From positions 1 through 34,501 of the forward strand of contig WBXK01000007.1 in the NCBI GenBank assembly GCA_008933055.1: a DNA stretch of 34,501 nt. Direction: 5' to 3'. The translations under genes were made by a program, and so were the position numbers. The DNA comes from Verrucomicrobiota bacterium (GTDB lineage: Bacteria; Verrucomicrobiota; Verrucomicrobiia; Limisphaerales; JADLHS01). Every line of letters begins with the position of its first letter. Within the stretch, counting starts at the first letter, position 1. Shown here in pieces: positions 16,064 through 24,497 of the stretch. The notes beneath the pieces are model-generated. The model saw nothing but the letters and a program-made list of their open reading frames with translations, was not told the origin of the DNA and did no database searches.

Positions 16064-17455
16064 ATGCCCATCAAATTAACTTTCTTCGGTGCGGCTGGCG
16101 GGGTCACAGGCTCTTCTTATCTCGTTCAGACGAGTCGCGCTCGAGTGTTGATAGATTTCGGCATGTTCCAAGGTCGCGGCGAGAAAGAGGACATGAACAA
16201 AGTGCCGGCTGCACTCGATCCGCTGAAGATTGATGCCGTGGTGTTGACGCATGGGCATCTCGATCATTGCGGTAGATTGCCGCTGCTGGCCAAGGCAGGT
16301 TATCGCGGGGCAATCTTCACGACTGAGCCGACGATCCAGCTCGCGTCGCTGGTGATGCGGGACTCGGCGCATTTGCAAGAGGTGGAGGCGGAGCGTTACA
16401 ATCGCAAGCATCCTGAGAAGAAACCGAGCGAGCCAATCTACAACGCAAAGAATGTGGATGAACTCATCGCGCTCTTCAAACCTGTGAACTACTACCAACG
16501 CGTGGAAGTAGCTCCCGGAATCCGCGCGCAGTTTGTCGAAGCAGGTCACATGCTCGGCTCGGCCAGCATCCGCCTTACGGTGGAGGAGGGCGGGAAGACG
16601 AAGAATATTGTTTTCTCCGGCGACATTGGGCCGAAGGGCGCACCCATCCTCAAGGACTCTGTCGGTTTTCATCAAGCAGACTTCGTGGTGATGGAATCTA
16701 CTTACGGAGATCGCGATCACAAGCCTTTGGCCGAAACGGTGACGGAGTTTGAAGGCATCGTGAAATGCGCGGTGGCGAGTAAAGGCAAGTTGCTCGTGCC
16801 GGTGTTCGCCATCGGGCGCACGCAGTTGTTGCTCTACTTGCTCGCGCAGATGTTCCGCAATCGCACCGTGCCGAAGTTCCCCATCTTCCTCGACAGCCCT
16901 ATGGCTATCGAGGCGACGAAGATTTATTGGGAGCACATGAACTTGTTCGACGAGGACTTTCAGGCGTTGAGCCGTGAACGTCCGCTTACCCAAGATTTGA
17001 ATACTCTGAAAGCCACGCCCACGGCTCAGGACTCGATGGCGTTGAACGACCAACCCGGCCCTGCTCTTATCATGGCTGGCGCGGGAATGTGTACCGGCGG
17101 GCGCATCATGCATCATCTCCGGCATAATCTCAGCAAGCCTGAAGCCTGTGTGTTGATTGTCGGCTATCAAGGCGAAGGTTCACTGGGACGGCGACTTGTT
17201 GATGGTGAAAAGGAAGTCACCATGTTCGGCGAGAAGATTCAGGTGAAAGCCACCATTCATACGCTGGGCGGATTCAGCGCGCACGCAGGCCAGACAGATT
17301 TGATGGATTGGTTCAGTTACCTCGCTGCCGCGCATCCGCGCGTGGCTCTGACTCATGGTGAAGATCGCGGTCGCCTACCGTTGTCGAAATTGATTCAAGG
17401 TCGGTATGGCATCAAAACTTTGTTGCCCCAACTCGGCGAGACTATCGAATTGTGA
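16064..17455 (+). CDS. Beta-CASP metallo-beta-lactamase nuclease (YSH1/CPSF-like RNA nuclease)
   Basis: A 463-residue MBL-fold protein with a beta-CASP insert, as in the bacterial YSH1/CPSF-like (COG1236-type) nucleases. These are zinc-dependent and process or degrade RNA. Zinc motifs: HGHLDH (H63, H65, D67, H68), GHMLGS, SGDIGPKG, ESTYGD as beta-CASP motif A, a motif-B His region (GRIMHHLRHNL) and GFSAHAGQTDL with the late His. The N-terminus KLTFFGAAGGVTGSSYLV is typical. There is no KH domain, unlike archaeal relatives. ATG 16064 is chosen because conserved sequence begins there; the in-frame 47 codons upstream look non-coding. It is monocistronic: a terminator lies before it and 98 bp separate it from the next gene. 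The RNA target is unknown. Confidence 0.9.
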   Translation: MPIKLTFFGAAGGVTGSSYLVQTSRARVLIDFGMFQGRGEKEDMNKVPAALDPLKIDAVVLTHGHLDHCGRLPLLAKAGYRGAIFTTEPTIQLASLVMRDSAHLQEVEAERYNRKHPEKKPSEPIYNAKNVDELIALFKPVNYYQRVEVAPGIRAQFVEAGHMLGSASIRLTVEEGGKTKNIVFSGDIGPKGAPILKDSVGFHQADFVVMESTYGDRDHKPLAETVTEFEGIVKCAVASKGKLLVPVFAIGRTQLLLYLLAQMFRNRTVPKFPIFLDSPMAIEATKIYWEHMNLFDEDFQALSRERPLTQDLNTLKATPTAQDSMALNDQPGPALIMAGAGMCTGGRIMHHLRHNLSKPEACVLIVGYQGEGSLGRRLVDGEKEVTMFGEKIQVKATIHTLGGFSAHAGQTDLMDWFSYLAAAHPRVALTHGEDRGRLPLSKLIQGRYGIKTLLPQLGETIEL

Positions 17456-17553
17456 ATATTCTCAGTGGCGATCGAGTCTGCCAAAACTGGACAGCAGCGC
17501 TTTGTCCGATTACACATTGTTCATTGTCTGATGATTATAGAGATTGAATAGCC

Positions 17554-18891
17554 ATGAGTTCTGCAACGCCGCAATCGCTGCCGCCGCTCCGCCACGAGAC
17601 CACTGCTGGGAATTATTTCGTGGCAAACTATCCGCCATTCGCGTTCTGGAAGGCCGAGTTCGTCCCGCAGTTTGAAGCTGCACTATCGGCTAGCACCCCT
17701 CGCCTCTCGCCTCCCCTCGGCCAATACGTTCACATCCCCTTTTGCCGCAAGCGTTGTCACTTCTGCTATTTCAAAGTTTATACGGACAAGGATTCTTCCG
17801 AAGTGCGCGGTTACATTGATGCGTTGTTGAAGGAACTCGCCGTGTATGCGAGCAAGCCTGTCATCGGTGGACGCAAACCTAAGTTTGTCTATTTCGGTGG
17901 CGGCACGCCCAGCTATCTTTCGCCCGACCAATTGAAGCTGCTCACCGACGGAATGAAACGCCTGCTGCCGTGGGATGAAGTAGAGGAAGTCACCTTCGAG
18001 GCTGAACCTGGCACGCTCACGGATCATAAGTTGCAAGCCATCCGCGACATGGGCGTCACGCGTCTCTCGCTTGGCGTTGAACACTTCGACGATCACATCC
18101 TGGAGATCAACGGACGCGCTCATCGTTCCAAGGAGGTCGCCCGCGCGTATGCGTTTGCCCGGGAGATCAGTTTTCCGCAGATCAACATTGATCTCATCGC
18201 TGGCATGGTTGAGGAGACGGATGAAAAATGGCGCGAAACCGTCGCCAAAGCCGTCGCGCTTCAACCTGACTCGGTGACGATCTACCAAATGGAAGTGCCC
18301 TACAACACCGGCATCTATCAGCAGATGAAAGCCAGCGGCAAACTCGTTGCGCCAGTCGCCGATTGGGAGACGAAACGCGCTTGGGTAGATTACGCGTATC
18401 GCGAATTCGAGAACGTCGGCTATACCGTCACGAGCGGCACGACCGTCGTGCGGGATCCGGTAAAGGTGAAGTTCATCTATCGCGAAGGGTTGTTCACCGG
18501 TGCAGATATTTTATCTATCGGCGTGGCGAGCTTCGGACATCTCAACGGCGTGCATTACCAGAATCACCACGAATTCCAGCCCTACGTGGACGCGGTCAAT
18601 GCAGGTAAACTCCCAGTCTATCGGGCATTGACGCCCCCAGCTGACGAATGTTACATCCGCGAGTTCATGCTGCAACTCAAGCTCGGCTCTGTCAGTGCGG
18701 AGAAATTCAAAGCAAAATTCGGTAACGACCCGCGCGAAACGTTCGCTGCTTCTCTTTCGACCCTGAAGCAATGGGGTTTCCTGACAGACAACGGCGACCG
18801 CATCGGTATCACACGCGAGGGCTTGCTGCAGATTGACCGACTGCTCCAAGAGTTTTTCAAACCTGAACACAAAACCGGAAGATATGCCTGA
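17554..18891 (+). CDS. HemW/HemN-like radical SAM protein (coproporphyrinogen III oxidase family)
   Basis: A 445-residue radical SAM protein. The [4Fe-4S] cluster motif is C64-RKR-C68-HF-C71 in YVHIPFCRKRCHFCYFKVY. GGGTPS (115-120) is the SAM-binding glycine motif; a TIM-barrel with FEAEPGTLT, RLSLGVEHF and INIDLIAGM follows, and the C-terminal HemN-type domain is present (~320-440). In HemW the cluster segment is normally CxYCDF; CHFCYF here puts it outside the standard HemW group, so it may be a heme-trafficking HemW, or a radical methylase or other biosynthetic enzyme of the same superfamily. The chorismate-lyase-like gene overlaps its last 8 bases, implying one operon and a shared pathway. 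A TATAGA at 17536-17541 could be a -10, but no good -35 is seen. Confidence 0.85.
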   Translation: MSSATPQSLPPLRHETTAGNYFVANYPPFAFWKAEFVPQFEAALSASTPRLSPPLGQYVHIPFCRKRCHFCYFKVYTDKDSSEVRGYIDALLKELAVYASKPVIGGRKPKFVYFGGGTPSYLSPDQLKLLTDGMKRLLPWDEVEEVTFEAEPGTLTDHKLQAIRDMGVTRLSLGVEHFDDHILEINGRAHRSKEVARAYAFAREISFPQINIDLIAGMVEETDEKWRETVAKAVALQPDSVTIYQMEVPYNTGIYQQMKASGKLVAPVADWETKRAWVDYAYREFENVGYTVTSGTTVVRDPVKVKFIYREGLFTGADILSIGVASFGHLNGVHYQNHHEFQPYVDAVNAGKLPVYRALTPPADECYIREFMLQLKLGSVSAEKFKAKFGNDPRETFAASLSTLKQWGFLTDNGDRIGITREGLLQIDRLLQEFFKPEHKTGRYA

Positions 18892-19426
18892 AACATTCGC
18901 TTATCCGCTCTCAGACTTTTACGCCCACGCCAAATTGCCGATGCCGCGCATCGAGGTGATTTCTGCGGACGCCGTGCCAGAGCCTTACCAGTCGCTGCTC
19001 GTTCACAAAAACGACATGACCCCGACGCTCGAAGCGTTTCACGACTCCCGCATTCATCTGGAACTCGTGAAGAAAGATCATCGCGGCGGATTCTATTTCC
19101 GCGAAGTCATCCTGCGACTTGATCGCGACGAGAAGCCCGTTGAGTTCGGCGCGAACAAGCTTCACATCGGGATTTTCTCAGAAGAAGCGCAGGAGCAAAT
19201 CCTGTTGGAGCAGGTACCTTTGGGGCGGATTCTCAAGGAGTGCGGCGTGCGTCATGTGACCGAGGCAAAGTTTTTCCTGCGCGTCGAGCCCGACGAACTC
19301 ATCTGTCGCGCGCTTGAACTAGAGTCGCCTGTCACTCTCTACGGTCGCAAGGCGGTGATTTCGGATCACAAGGGGCTGGTGTTGTCGGAGATCGTTGAGA
19401 TTTTGCCACAATCTGCCGTAGCTTGA
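18884..19426 (+). CDS. Chorismate-lyase-like (UbiC-type) protein
   Basis: A 180-residue protein resembling chorismate pyruvate-lyase (UbiC fold), which converts chorismate to 4-hydroxybenzoate and pyruvate. Matching features: LLVHKNDMTPTLEAFH (~43-58), the FYFREVIL strand with Arg73 (cf. E. coli R76), KPVEFGANKLHIG, the VPLGRILKE helix, and the C-terminal LYGRKAVISDHKGLVLSEIVEILP with Glu169 (cf. the catalytic E155). The order and spacing fit the family, though overall identity to UbiC looks low. The product could be 4-hydroxybenzoate for quinone or a pigment. ATG 18884 overlaps the radical SAM stop by 8 bp and GGAAG lies just upstream; the in-frame extension to 18833 is rejected. There is a 99-bp gap before the WXG-type gene. 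Confidence 0.75.
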   Translation: MPETFAYPLSDFYAHAKLPMPRIEVISADAVPEPYQSLLVHKNDMTPTLEAFHDSRIHLELVKKDHRGGFYFREVILRLDRDEKPVEFGANKLHIGIFSEEAQEQILLEQVPLGRILKECGVRHVTEAKFFLRVEPDELICRALELESPVTLYGRKAVISDHKGLVLSEIVEILPQSAVA

Positions 19427-19513
19427 TTGTTTCGCCACGTTTAGATTCCAAGCCGAATTCGAATTGGAAGATTGCTCGTCGCTCTGTTACTTTTCCGCAA
19501 GAGAAAATCAAAC

Positions 19514-19520
19514 GAGAGGA
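19514..19520 (+). promoter_or_regulatory. Shine-Dalgarno deciding the WXG100-like start
   Basis: GAGAGGA ends 5 nt before ATG 19526. This sets a 90-residue product, the standard WXG100 size, and rejects the longer in-frame start at 19472. Confidence 0.8.
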
Positions 19521-19525
19521 ACACA

Positions 19526-19798
19526 ATGCCACAAGCCATCATGGACCCAGGCGAAGTCCGGCGCTTTGCTGAAGAGCTCAAACGCTTCAATGCCGAGACG
19601 CAGAATCGCATGTCGCTTCTTCAGGCGCGTTTCTCCGCGCTAGGCGATACTTGGCAGGATCAGGAACACGCAAAGTTTTCCGAGGAGTTCCGCGACACGA
19701 TGAAGGTTTTGAAAAAGTTCATCGAAAGTTCCAACAATCATACGCCTTTCCTCCTGCGCAAGGCGCAGCGGATCGAGGAGTATTTGAATCAGCATTGA
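19526..19798 (+). CDS. WXG100-like (ESAT-6 family) small helical protein
   Basis: A 90-residue helical protein with the size and layout of WXG100/ESAT-6 proteins, which form helical hairpins exported by type VII secretion. Helix 1 runs ~8-38, and the turn holds LGDTWQDQEHAKF with Trp43 at the expected centre. Helix 2 runs ~48-70, then an extra helix follows. The canonical WxG is WQD here, and Phe residues follow at +8 and +12. No clear C-terminal YxxxD/E signal is visible. It is first of four genes spaced at 3 bp, -4 bp and 1 bp, ending in an FtsK/EccC-type ATPase; that context strongly supports the call. It could be a substrate or a structural chaperone partner of the third gene. Confidence 0.78.
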   Translation: MPQAIMDPGEVRRFAEELKRFNAETQNRMSLLQARFSALGDTWQDQEHAKFSEEFRDTMKVLKKFIESSNNHTPFLLRKAQRIEEYLNQH

Positions 19799-19801
19799 CC
19801 G

Positions 19802-20374
19802 ATGCCCGATCGCGCCAAAGTCACGTCGTTAGAAGCCATCGAGGATTTGCGCGCCAAGCTAGTCGTCTATCGCGACAAGGCCAGGCGTGTCCTCGACGAG
19901 GTAGATCATGACGTCTCGCGCAATCGCGTCTGGCTTGAGAACGAACGCCCGAACTACTGGCAAAATCAGATTCGTCTCCGCACCCGCGCTCTGGAGGAAT
20001 GTCAGCAAGAACTTTTCAGCGCGCGACTTTCTGGCCTGCGCGATTCTTCCTATGTTCAACAAGCCGCCGTGCAAAAAGCCCGTCGCTCCATCCGCGATGC
20101 CGAGGAAAAGTTTAGAATCACCGGACAATGGGCGAGGCAGTTCGATCATCGTGTCGAAGCTCCCGCCCGTCAGGTGGAGCAACTTAGGCAACTTTTGGAT
20201 CATGATCTCGGTAAAGCGGTGATGTGGTTGAATGAACTCATCAAAAGTTTGAGCGCTTATGCGGAGCTTTCTCCGAGTGCTGCATTACCCACCACCACGC
20301 TTGAAGCCCCATCGTCCTCGCCGTCGACTGTTGGAAATGAATTCGATTGCGTGGATAAACCAACACAATCATGA
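19802..20374 (+). CDS. Helical coiled-coil protein of a WXG100/FtsK locus, unknown function
   Basis: A 190-residue protein, not assigned to a named family. It is almost wholly helical and charged over residues ~8-150, with an amphipathic heptad pattern (e.g. LRAKLVVYRDKARRVLDEV, LRTRALEECQQEL, VEQLRQLLDHDLG). A Ser/Thr/Pro-rich tail (~152-180) then ends the protein. There is no signal peptide or membrane helix. It starts 3 bp after the WXG-like gene and its stop overlaps the next start (ATGA). The long helical build and the position between two WXG-like genes suggest a secreted substrate or a cytosolic scaffold of the system. LXG-type toxins also have a helical N-terminus, but no toxin domain follows here. 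Confidence 0.65.
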   Translation: MPDRAKVTSLEAIEDLRAKLVVYRDKARRVLDEVDHDVSRNRVWLENERPNYWQNQIRLRTRALEECQQELFSARLSGLRDSSYVQQAAVQKARRSIRDAEEKFRITGQWARQFDHRVEAPARQVEQLRQLLDHDLGKAVMWLNELIKSLSAYAELSPSAALPTTTLEAPSSSPSTVGNEFDCVDKPTQS

Positions 20375-20577
20375 GCGCCAGCCAGAACAGATTGATGGCG
20401 TTGACGAACAACCTCCGCGCAGAGTGGGAGCAGACCAAGAGTTATTGGAACGACGCCAAGAGCCGTGAGTTCGAAGAGCGTTTCCTTCAAGAACTCTTCC
20501 CTGCTGTCAATCAAGCCATCAGCAACATAGAATCTCTTGAACGAACCCTTCAAAAAATCCGCAGCGACTGTGAATGA
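20371..20577 (+). CDS. Second, shortened WXG100-like protein
   Basis: A 68-residue helical protein. Around Trp26 it reads YWNDAKSREFEERF. The spacing Trp, Asp at +2, Phe at +8 and Phe at +12 is the same as in the 90-residue protein at 19526 (WQDQEHAKFSEEF), so the two are probably related; here too the WxG glycine is Asp. The N-terminal helix is shorter by about 17 residues. The two could form a heterodimer like EsxA/EsxB. Its ATG overlaps the preceding stop by 4 bp and its stop ends 1 bp before the ATPase start, so it belongs to the same transcript. As it is below the usual size for the family, confidence is lower. Confidence 0.65.
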   Translation: MSASQNRLMALTNNLRAEWEQTKSYWNDAKSREFEERFLQELFPAVNQAISNIESLERTLQKIRSDCE

Positions 20578-20578
20578 A

Positions 20579-23500
20579 ATGCTGACTGTAGCTCAAACCG
20601 TTGACTTGCTCGTGCTCGTGCGTCAAAGCTTGAGCGATTCGGCAGTCCGCAAGGGCGAGCTTGAGCGGGACTTCGCAATGCGTTCACACAAGTTGCGCGT
20701 GCAGTTTGAATCCGCACTCACAAACGCGAAATCTCGGGGTCAGGCCGAATCAAACTCGGCTAATGCCGACTTGCTAGAGCAGCAAAATCAAGTGCAGGCA
20801 GCGTTTGTGCGACGCAAGAAACGCATCGCCGAAGCATTGGACAACGCGCGCATAAAACGCCTCGCACAAATCGAAGCCGAGGAAGGCAAGCATACGTTCG
20901 AGAATCAAAGTCACATCCTCGAAACCGAACGAGCTCGGGAGGAAGAAACGAACAACAACAAGGCGAACTACGAAGCGTTCACCGCCAAACTTGCCAACGA
21001 ACGTAATGCCTTGAGCCAGCTAGATCGCCGCGCTCGCGCCACATTCTCGGGATTTCGCTCTCTCGCCAAACTCATCTCTGAAACTCCCGCGCCCGCTACG
21101 CTCGACACCAACGCTCATGAAAGCCAACTTTTAGAGCAGCTTTACGAGTGTCGCGATAAGGCCGAGCGCGAACTGTCCCGCACGAACTCGCTAGTGCTGC
21201 CATTGTTCTTTCGCGTGTTCCGAGTTTGGCTGTGTTTGTTGCTGATCATGGGCTTGCCATTCGCGTTCGTGCCGGAGTTGCAAAAGTTAGATTTTCAATC
21301 CGTGCCCGCAAACGTCTGGCTCATCATGGGCGCGAGTGCGGCGGGAATTGTAATGTTGTATTATCTGGCAAGAATGCTCGCGACACCTCGCGCTAAAGCC
21401 GCGGCGCTCCCGATCAGTTCAACGTTCAAGCTAGCCGATATTTGTGCGCAGAAATCCGAAGCCAGCTTCAATGCCGAAACGCAACGTATCCAGTCTATAC
21501 ACGCCAATGCGTCGCAATTGCTGAATGCTCGATGGAAGCAAGTGAGCGGAGATGCGAGGACGTTGCGCGAAGGTTGGAACGACCGGCTGAACGATCAAGC
21601 GCGTAGGCTACATCTCGCCAACGAGGAACGGAAACGCCTTTGGTTGAATAGCGTCAACGAGCGCCACGCCGAGTTGGCAGCGAATTTACAACAGCGGCTT
21701 TCAACTGCGGTGAACCATATTGAATCAGGCTATGCGAGCGATCTCATGCGCTTAACGGCGACGCGCGATGAGGGTCAAAAAAGTTTGTACGATCAATGGC
21801 GGAACGTGACGACTCCTATGTTGAAGACATTGAGTGTGGCCGGAAGTGCTGCGGACGAGGCGTTTCCGGCATGGCGCGCGGAGTTGTGGCAAAAGTTCAC
21901 ACTGCCAGAAGATTTCAAACACGCGGCCAAGTTCGCCACGCTGCATGTGCCCACCGCCAAGATTTCCAGAGAGGCCGTTGAACTCAACTCAACACAAACA
22001 GCCTCAACGGGGGATTTAAATATCGCGCTAGTTTTGTCTGTGCCGCAACAGGCTTCAGTTTTGTTTGAGACAAAAACTTCCGGTCACGAGCAGGTTATCG
22101 GAGCTCTGAATAATCTCATCCTGCGCCTGCTCACCAGTGCGCCACCGGGACGAATCGCATTCACGATCTTTGATCCGGTCGGTCTCGGGCAAAATTTCGC
22201 GGGCATCATGCACCTCGCCGATTTTGAGGATCGTCTCATCAACAGCCGTATTTGGACGCAGCAGGCGCAGATCGAGCAACGCCTCGCCGATCTCAACGAA
22301 CACATTGAAAAGGTCACGCAGATGTATCTTCGAAATGAGTACGCATCGCTCTCCGAATACAATGCCCAAGCAGGCCGTCTCGCGGAGAAATATCAATTCC
22401 TCGTCATCGCCGACTTCCCCACGAACTTCAGCGAAGTGGCGGTGAAACGTCTACAAAGCATTGCGGCCAGCGGGTCGCGTTGTGGGGTGCATATCTTGAT
22501 ACACTGGGATCAACGCAAGACTGCGCCCGTGGAATTCGTGGCAGAGGAATTGCGCAAAAACTCCATCTGCATCGTGCCCAAAGGTGAAGGCTTCGCATTA
22601 GCTCAGGCGAATTGGGAAGGAACAACGCTTTCGCTTGACGCCCCGCCGGAAGCTGAACTCGCGACGAAGCTGCTTCACCAGATCGGCAAATCTAGTACGG
22701 ACTCGTATCGTGTCGAAATGCCGTTCGCTGAAGTTGCTCCCGAAGATAACGAGCTCTGGAGCTTGGATACAACAAACGAGCTTCGTGTGGCCGTCGGGCG
22801 CACAGGCGCAACCAAACTTCAATATCTGGCGCTCGGTCAAGGAACGCGGCAGCACGGACTGATCGCCGGTAAAACGGGTTCAGGTAAATCGACGTTGTTC
22901 CACGTCGTTATCACGAACCTCGCCCTCTGGTGCAGTCCAGAGCAAGTCGAGTTCTATCTGGTGGACTTCAAGAAGGGCGTCGAGTTCAAGACATACGCCA
23001 CCCACAAATTGCCCCACGCGCGCGTCATCGCCATTGAGAGCGACCGTGAATTCGGCCTCAGTGTGCTTCAACGCGTGGATGAGGAACTCAAGAGGCGCGG
23101 GGATCTTTTTCGAAAAATCGGTGCGCAAAATATTGCGGGTTACAAAGCAGCGGGCGGTTCGCAGGCGATTCCTCGCACGTTGTTATTGATTGACGAGTTT
23201 CAAGAATTGTTTGTGGAGGATGATCGCGTGTCACAAGGCGCAGCGTTATTGCTGGATCGCATTGTGCGTCAAGGTCGTGCGTTCGGAATTCACGTTCTGC
23301 TCGGTTCTCAAACGCTTGGCGGCGCGTATTCACTTGCTCGCGCGACGATTGGCCAAATGGTTGTCCGCATCGCGCTCCAATGTAATGAAGCTGACGCCTA
23401 CCTAATCATGAACGAGGACAATCCCGCGCCACGTCTACTCTCGCGTCCCGGCGAAGCGATCTACAACGACGAGGGCGGTGCGATCCAGGGGAACAGTCCG

Positions 23501-24457
23501 TTCCAAGTCGTTTGGTTGCCCGATAAGGTGCGTGACGAATGGCTGGGCAAAGCGGCGAAGCTCGCAGCCAGCAGGCATGTTTCAGCCGTGCCCATCGTCT
23601 TTGAAGGCAATGCTCCAGCGAATGTGGGCGACAACCCGCTGCTGCGTTCACTGCTTGATGCGAGTTCGTTGCAAACAACAAATTCACCACGCATCTGGCT
23701 TGGTGCGCCCAACTCGATCAAAGGCCCGACCGAAGCATTATTTCGTCGGCAGAGTGGTAGTCATCTGATTATCGTCGGCCAACGCGAGGAGACGGCTTTA
23801 GGAATGCTGGGGGTCGCGTTGATTTCACTGGCGGCACAACAAACAAGAGCAGGTTCGCGGTTTATCGTATTCGACACCAGTGCGCCGGATTCCGCCGAGG
23901 CGAAGTTCCTCGACCAGATCGTTCAAACGATTCCGCATGGAGTGAAACTCGCGCGTGCGGGAGAGGTGGATGAAGTCATGTCCGAGCTCGCCGCGGAACA
24001 GCAAAAGCGCTTGGAACAAGGCGGCGCAGCAGGCGCAGAGACATTCTTGTTCCTCCACGGCTTGCAGAAGAACAAGAAACTCAAGTTCGACGAGGAGATG
24101 AGTTTTTCGCTGGACGCGAATGCGAGCGCGCATTCGGGTTTACAACTCAACAAGCTGATCATCGAAGGCGCGGGGGTTGGGTTCCACGTCGTTGCCACGT
24201 GCGACAGCTACAACAACGTCATGCGTTGCCTGAGTCGCAAGGCCGTGAGCGAATTCGAGATGCGTGTTGTGTTCCAGATGAGTTCCAACGATTCGGCTAG
24301 TTTGATCGACTCGCCACAAGCCAACGATCTCGGCCTCCATCGCGCCATCCTATTCAACGGCCAGGAGGGCTGGACCGAGACGTTCAGGCCTTACGCGTTG
24401 CCGGAAGCGGAGTGGATTGCGATTGCCGCAAAATCATTGAGACGTCTGCACGGATGA
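20579..24457 (+). CDS. Membrane-bound FtsK/SpoIIIE (EccC/EssC-like) ATPase
   Basis: A 1292-residue motor protein. Residues ~1-195 are long charged helices (coiled coil). Two membrane helices follow (~205-232 and ~246-267), then more coiled coil (~285-410). Three ATPase-like domains come next. D1 (~440-680) has no Walker A but keeps the fold pattern (RIAFTIFDPVG, FLVIADFP). D2 (~740-1010) is intact, with GKTGSGKST (764-772, Lys770), LLLIDEF (D872/E873) and RQGRAFGIHVLLGSQ. D3 (~1040-1290) is degenerate (HLIIVGQREETAL in place of the P-loop). Two helices plus three FtsK domains is the EccC layout; the presence of two WXG-like genes upstream supports a secretion motor over a DNA translocase. ATG 20579 is 1 bp after the preceding stop; GTG 20570 is possible. 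Confidence 0.85.
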   Translation: MLTVAQTVDLLVLVRQSLSDSAVRKGELERDFAMRSHKLRVQFESALTNAKSRGQAESNSANADLLEQQNQVQAAFVRRKKRIAEALDNARIKRLAQIEAEEGKHTFENQSHILETERAREEETNNNKANYEAFTAKLANERNALSQLDRRARATFSGFRSLAKLISETPAPATLDTNAHESQLLEQLYECRDKAERELSRTNSLVLPLFFRVFRVWLCLLLIMGLPFAFVPELQKLDFQSVPANVWLIMGASAAGIVMLYYLARMLATPRAKAAALPISSTFKLADICAQKSEASFNAETQRIQSIHANASQLLNARWKQVSGDARTLREGWNDRLNDQARRLHLANEERKRLWLNSVNERHAELAANLQQRLSTAVNHIESGYASDLMRLTATRDEGQKSLYDQWRNVTTPMLKTLSVAGSAADEAFPAWRAELWQKFTLPEDFKHAAKFATLHVPTAKISREAVELNSTQTASTGDLNIALVLSVPQQASVLFETKTSGHEQVIGALNNLILRLLTSAPPGRIAFTIFDPVGLGQNFAGIMHLADFEDRLINSRIWTQQAQIEQRLADLNEHIEKVTQMYLRNEYASLSEYNAQAGRLAEKYQFLVIADFPTNFSEVAVKRLQSIAASGSRCGVHILIHWDQRKTAPVEFVAEELRKNSICIVPKGEGFALAQANWEGTTLSLDAPPEAELATKLLHQIGKSSTDSYRVEMPFAEVAPEDNELWSLDTTNELRVAVGRTGATKLQYLALGQGTRQHGLIAGKTGSGKSTLFHVVITNLALWCSPEQVEFYLVDFKKGVEFKTYATHKLPHARVIAIESDREFGLSVLQRVDEELKRRGDLFRKIGAQNIAGYKAAGGSQAIPRTLLLIDEFQELFVEDDRVSQGAALLLDRIVRQGRAFGIHVLLGSQTLGGAYSLARATIGQMVVRIALQCNEADAYLIMNEDNPAPRLLSRPGEAIYNDEGGAIQGNSPFQVVWLPDKVRDEWLGKAAKLAASRHVSAVPIVFEGNAPANVGDNPLLRSLLDASSLQTTNSPRIWLGAPNSIKGPTEALFRRQSGSHLIIVGQREETALGMLGVALISLAAQQTRAGSRFIVFDTSAPDSAEAKFLDQIVQTIPHGVKLARAGEVDEVMSELAAEQQKRLEQGGAAGAETFLFLHGLQKNKKLKFDEEMSFSLDANASAHSGLQLNKLIIEGAGVGFHVVATCDSYNNVMRCLSRKAVSEFEMRVVFQMSSNDSASLIDSPQANDLGLHRAILFNGQEGWTETFRPYALPEAEWIAIAAKSLRRLHG

Positions 24458-24497
24458 ACATTTTTATCCCCAGCGAGTCCAAGTGTGGGATTCAATT

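Noticed and set aside
16076-17170. 364-codon minus-strand ORF inside the MBL nuclease gene
   Set aside because: Antisense shadow; the plus strand carries all metallo-beta-lactamase and beta-CASP motifs.
20579-24457. Chromosome-segregation FtsK/SpoIIIE
   Set aside because: It has two rather than four membrane helices, multiple ATPase-like domains, no recognisable gamma DNA-binding domain, and WXG-like partners upstream.
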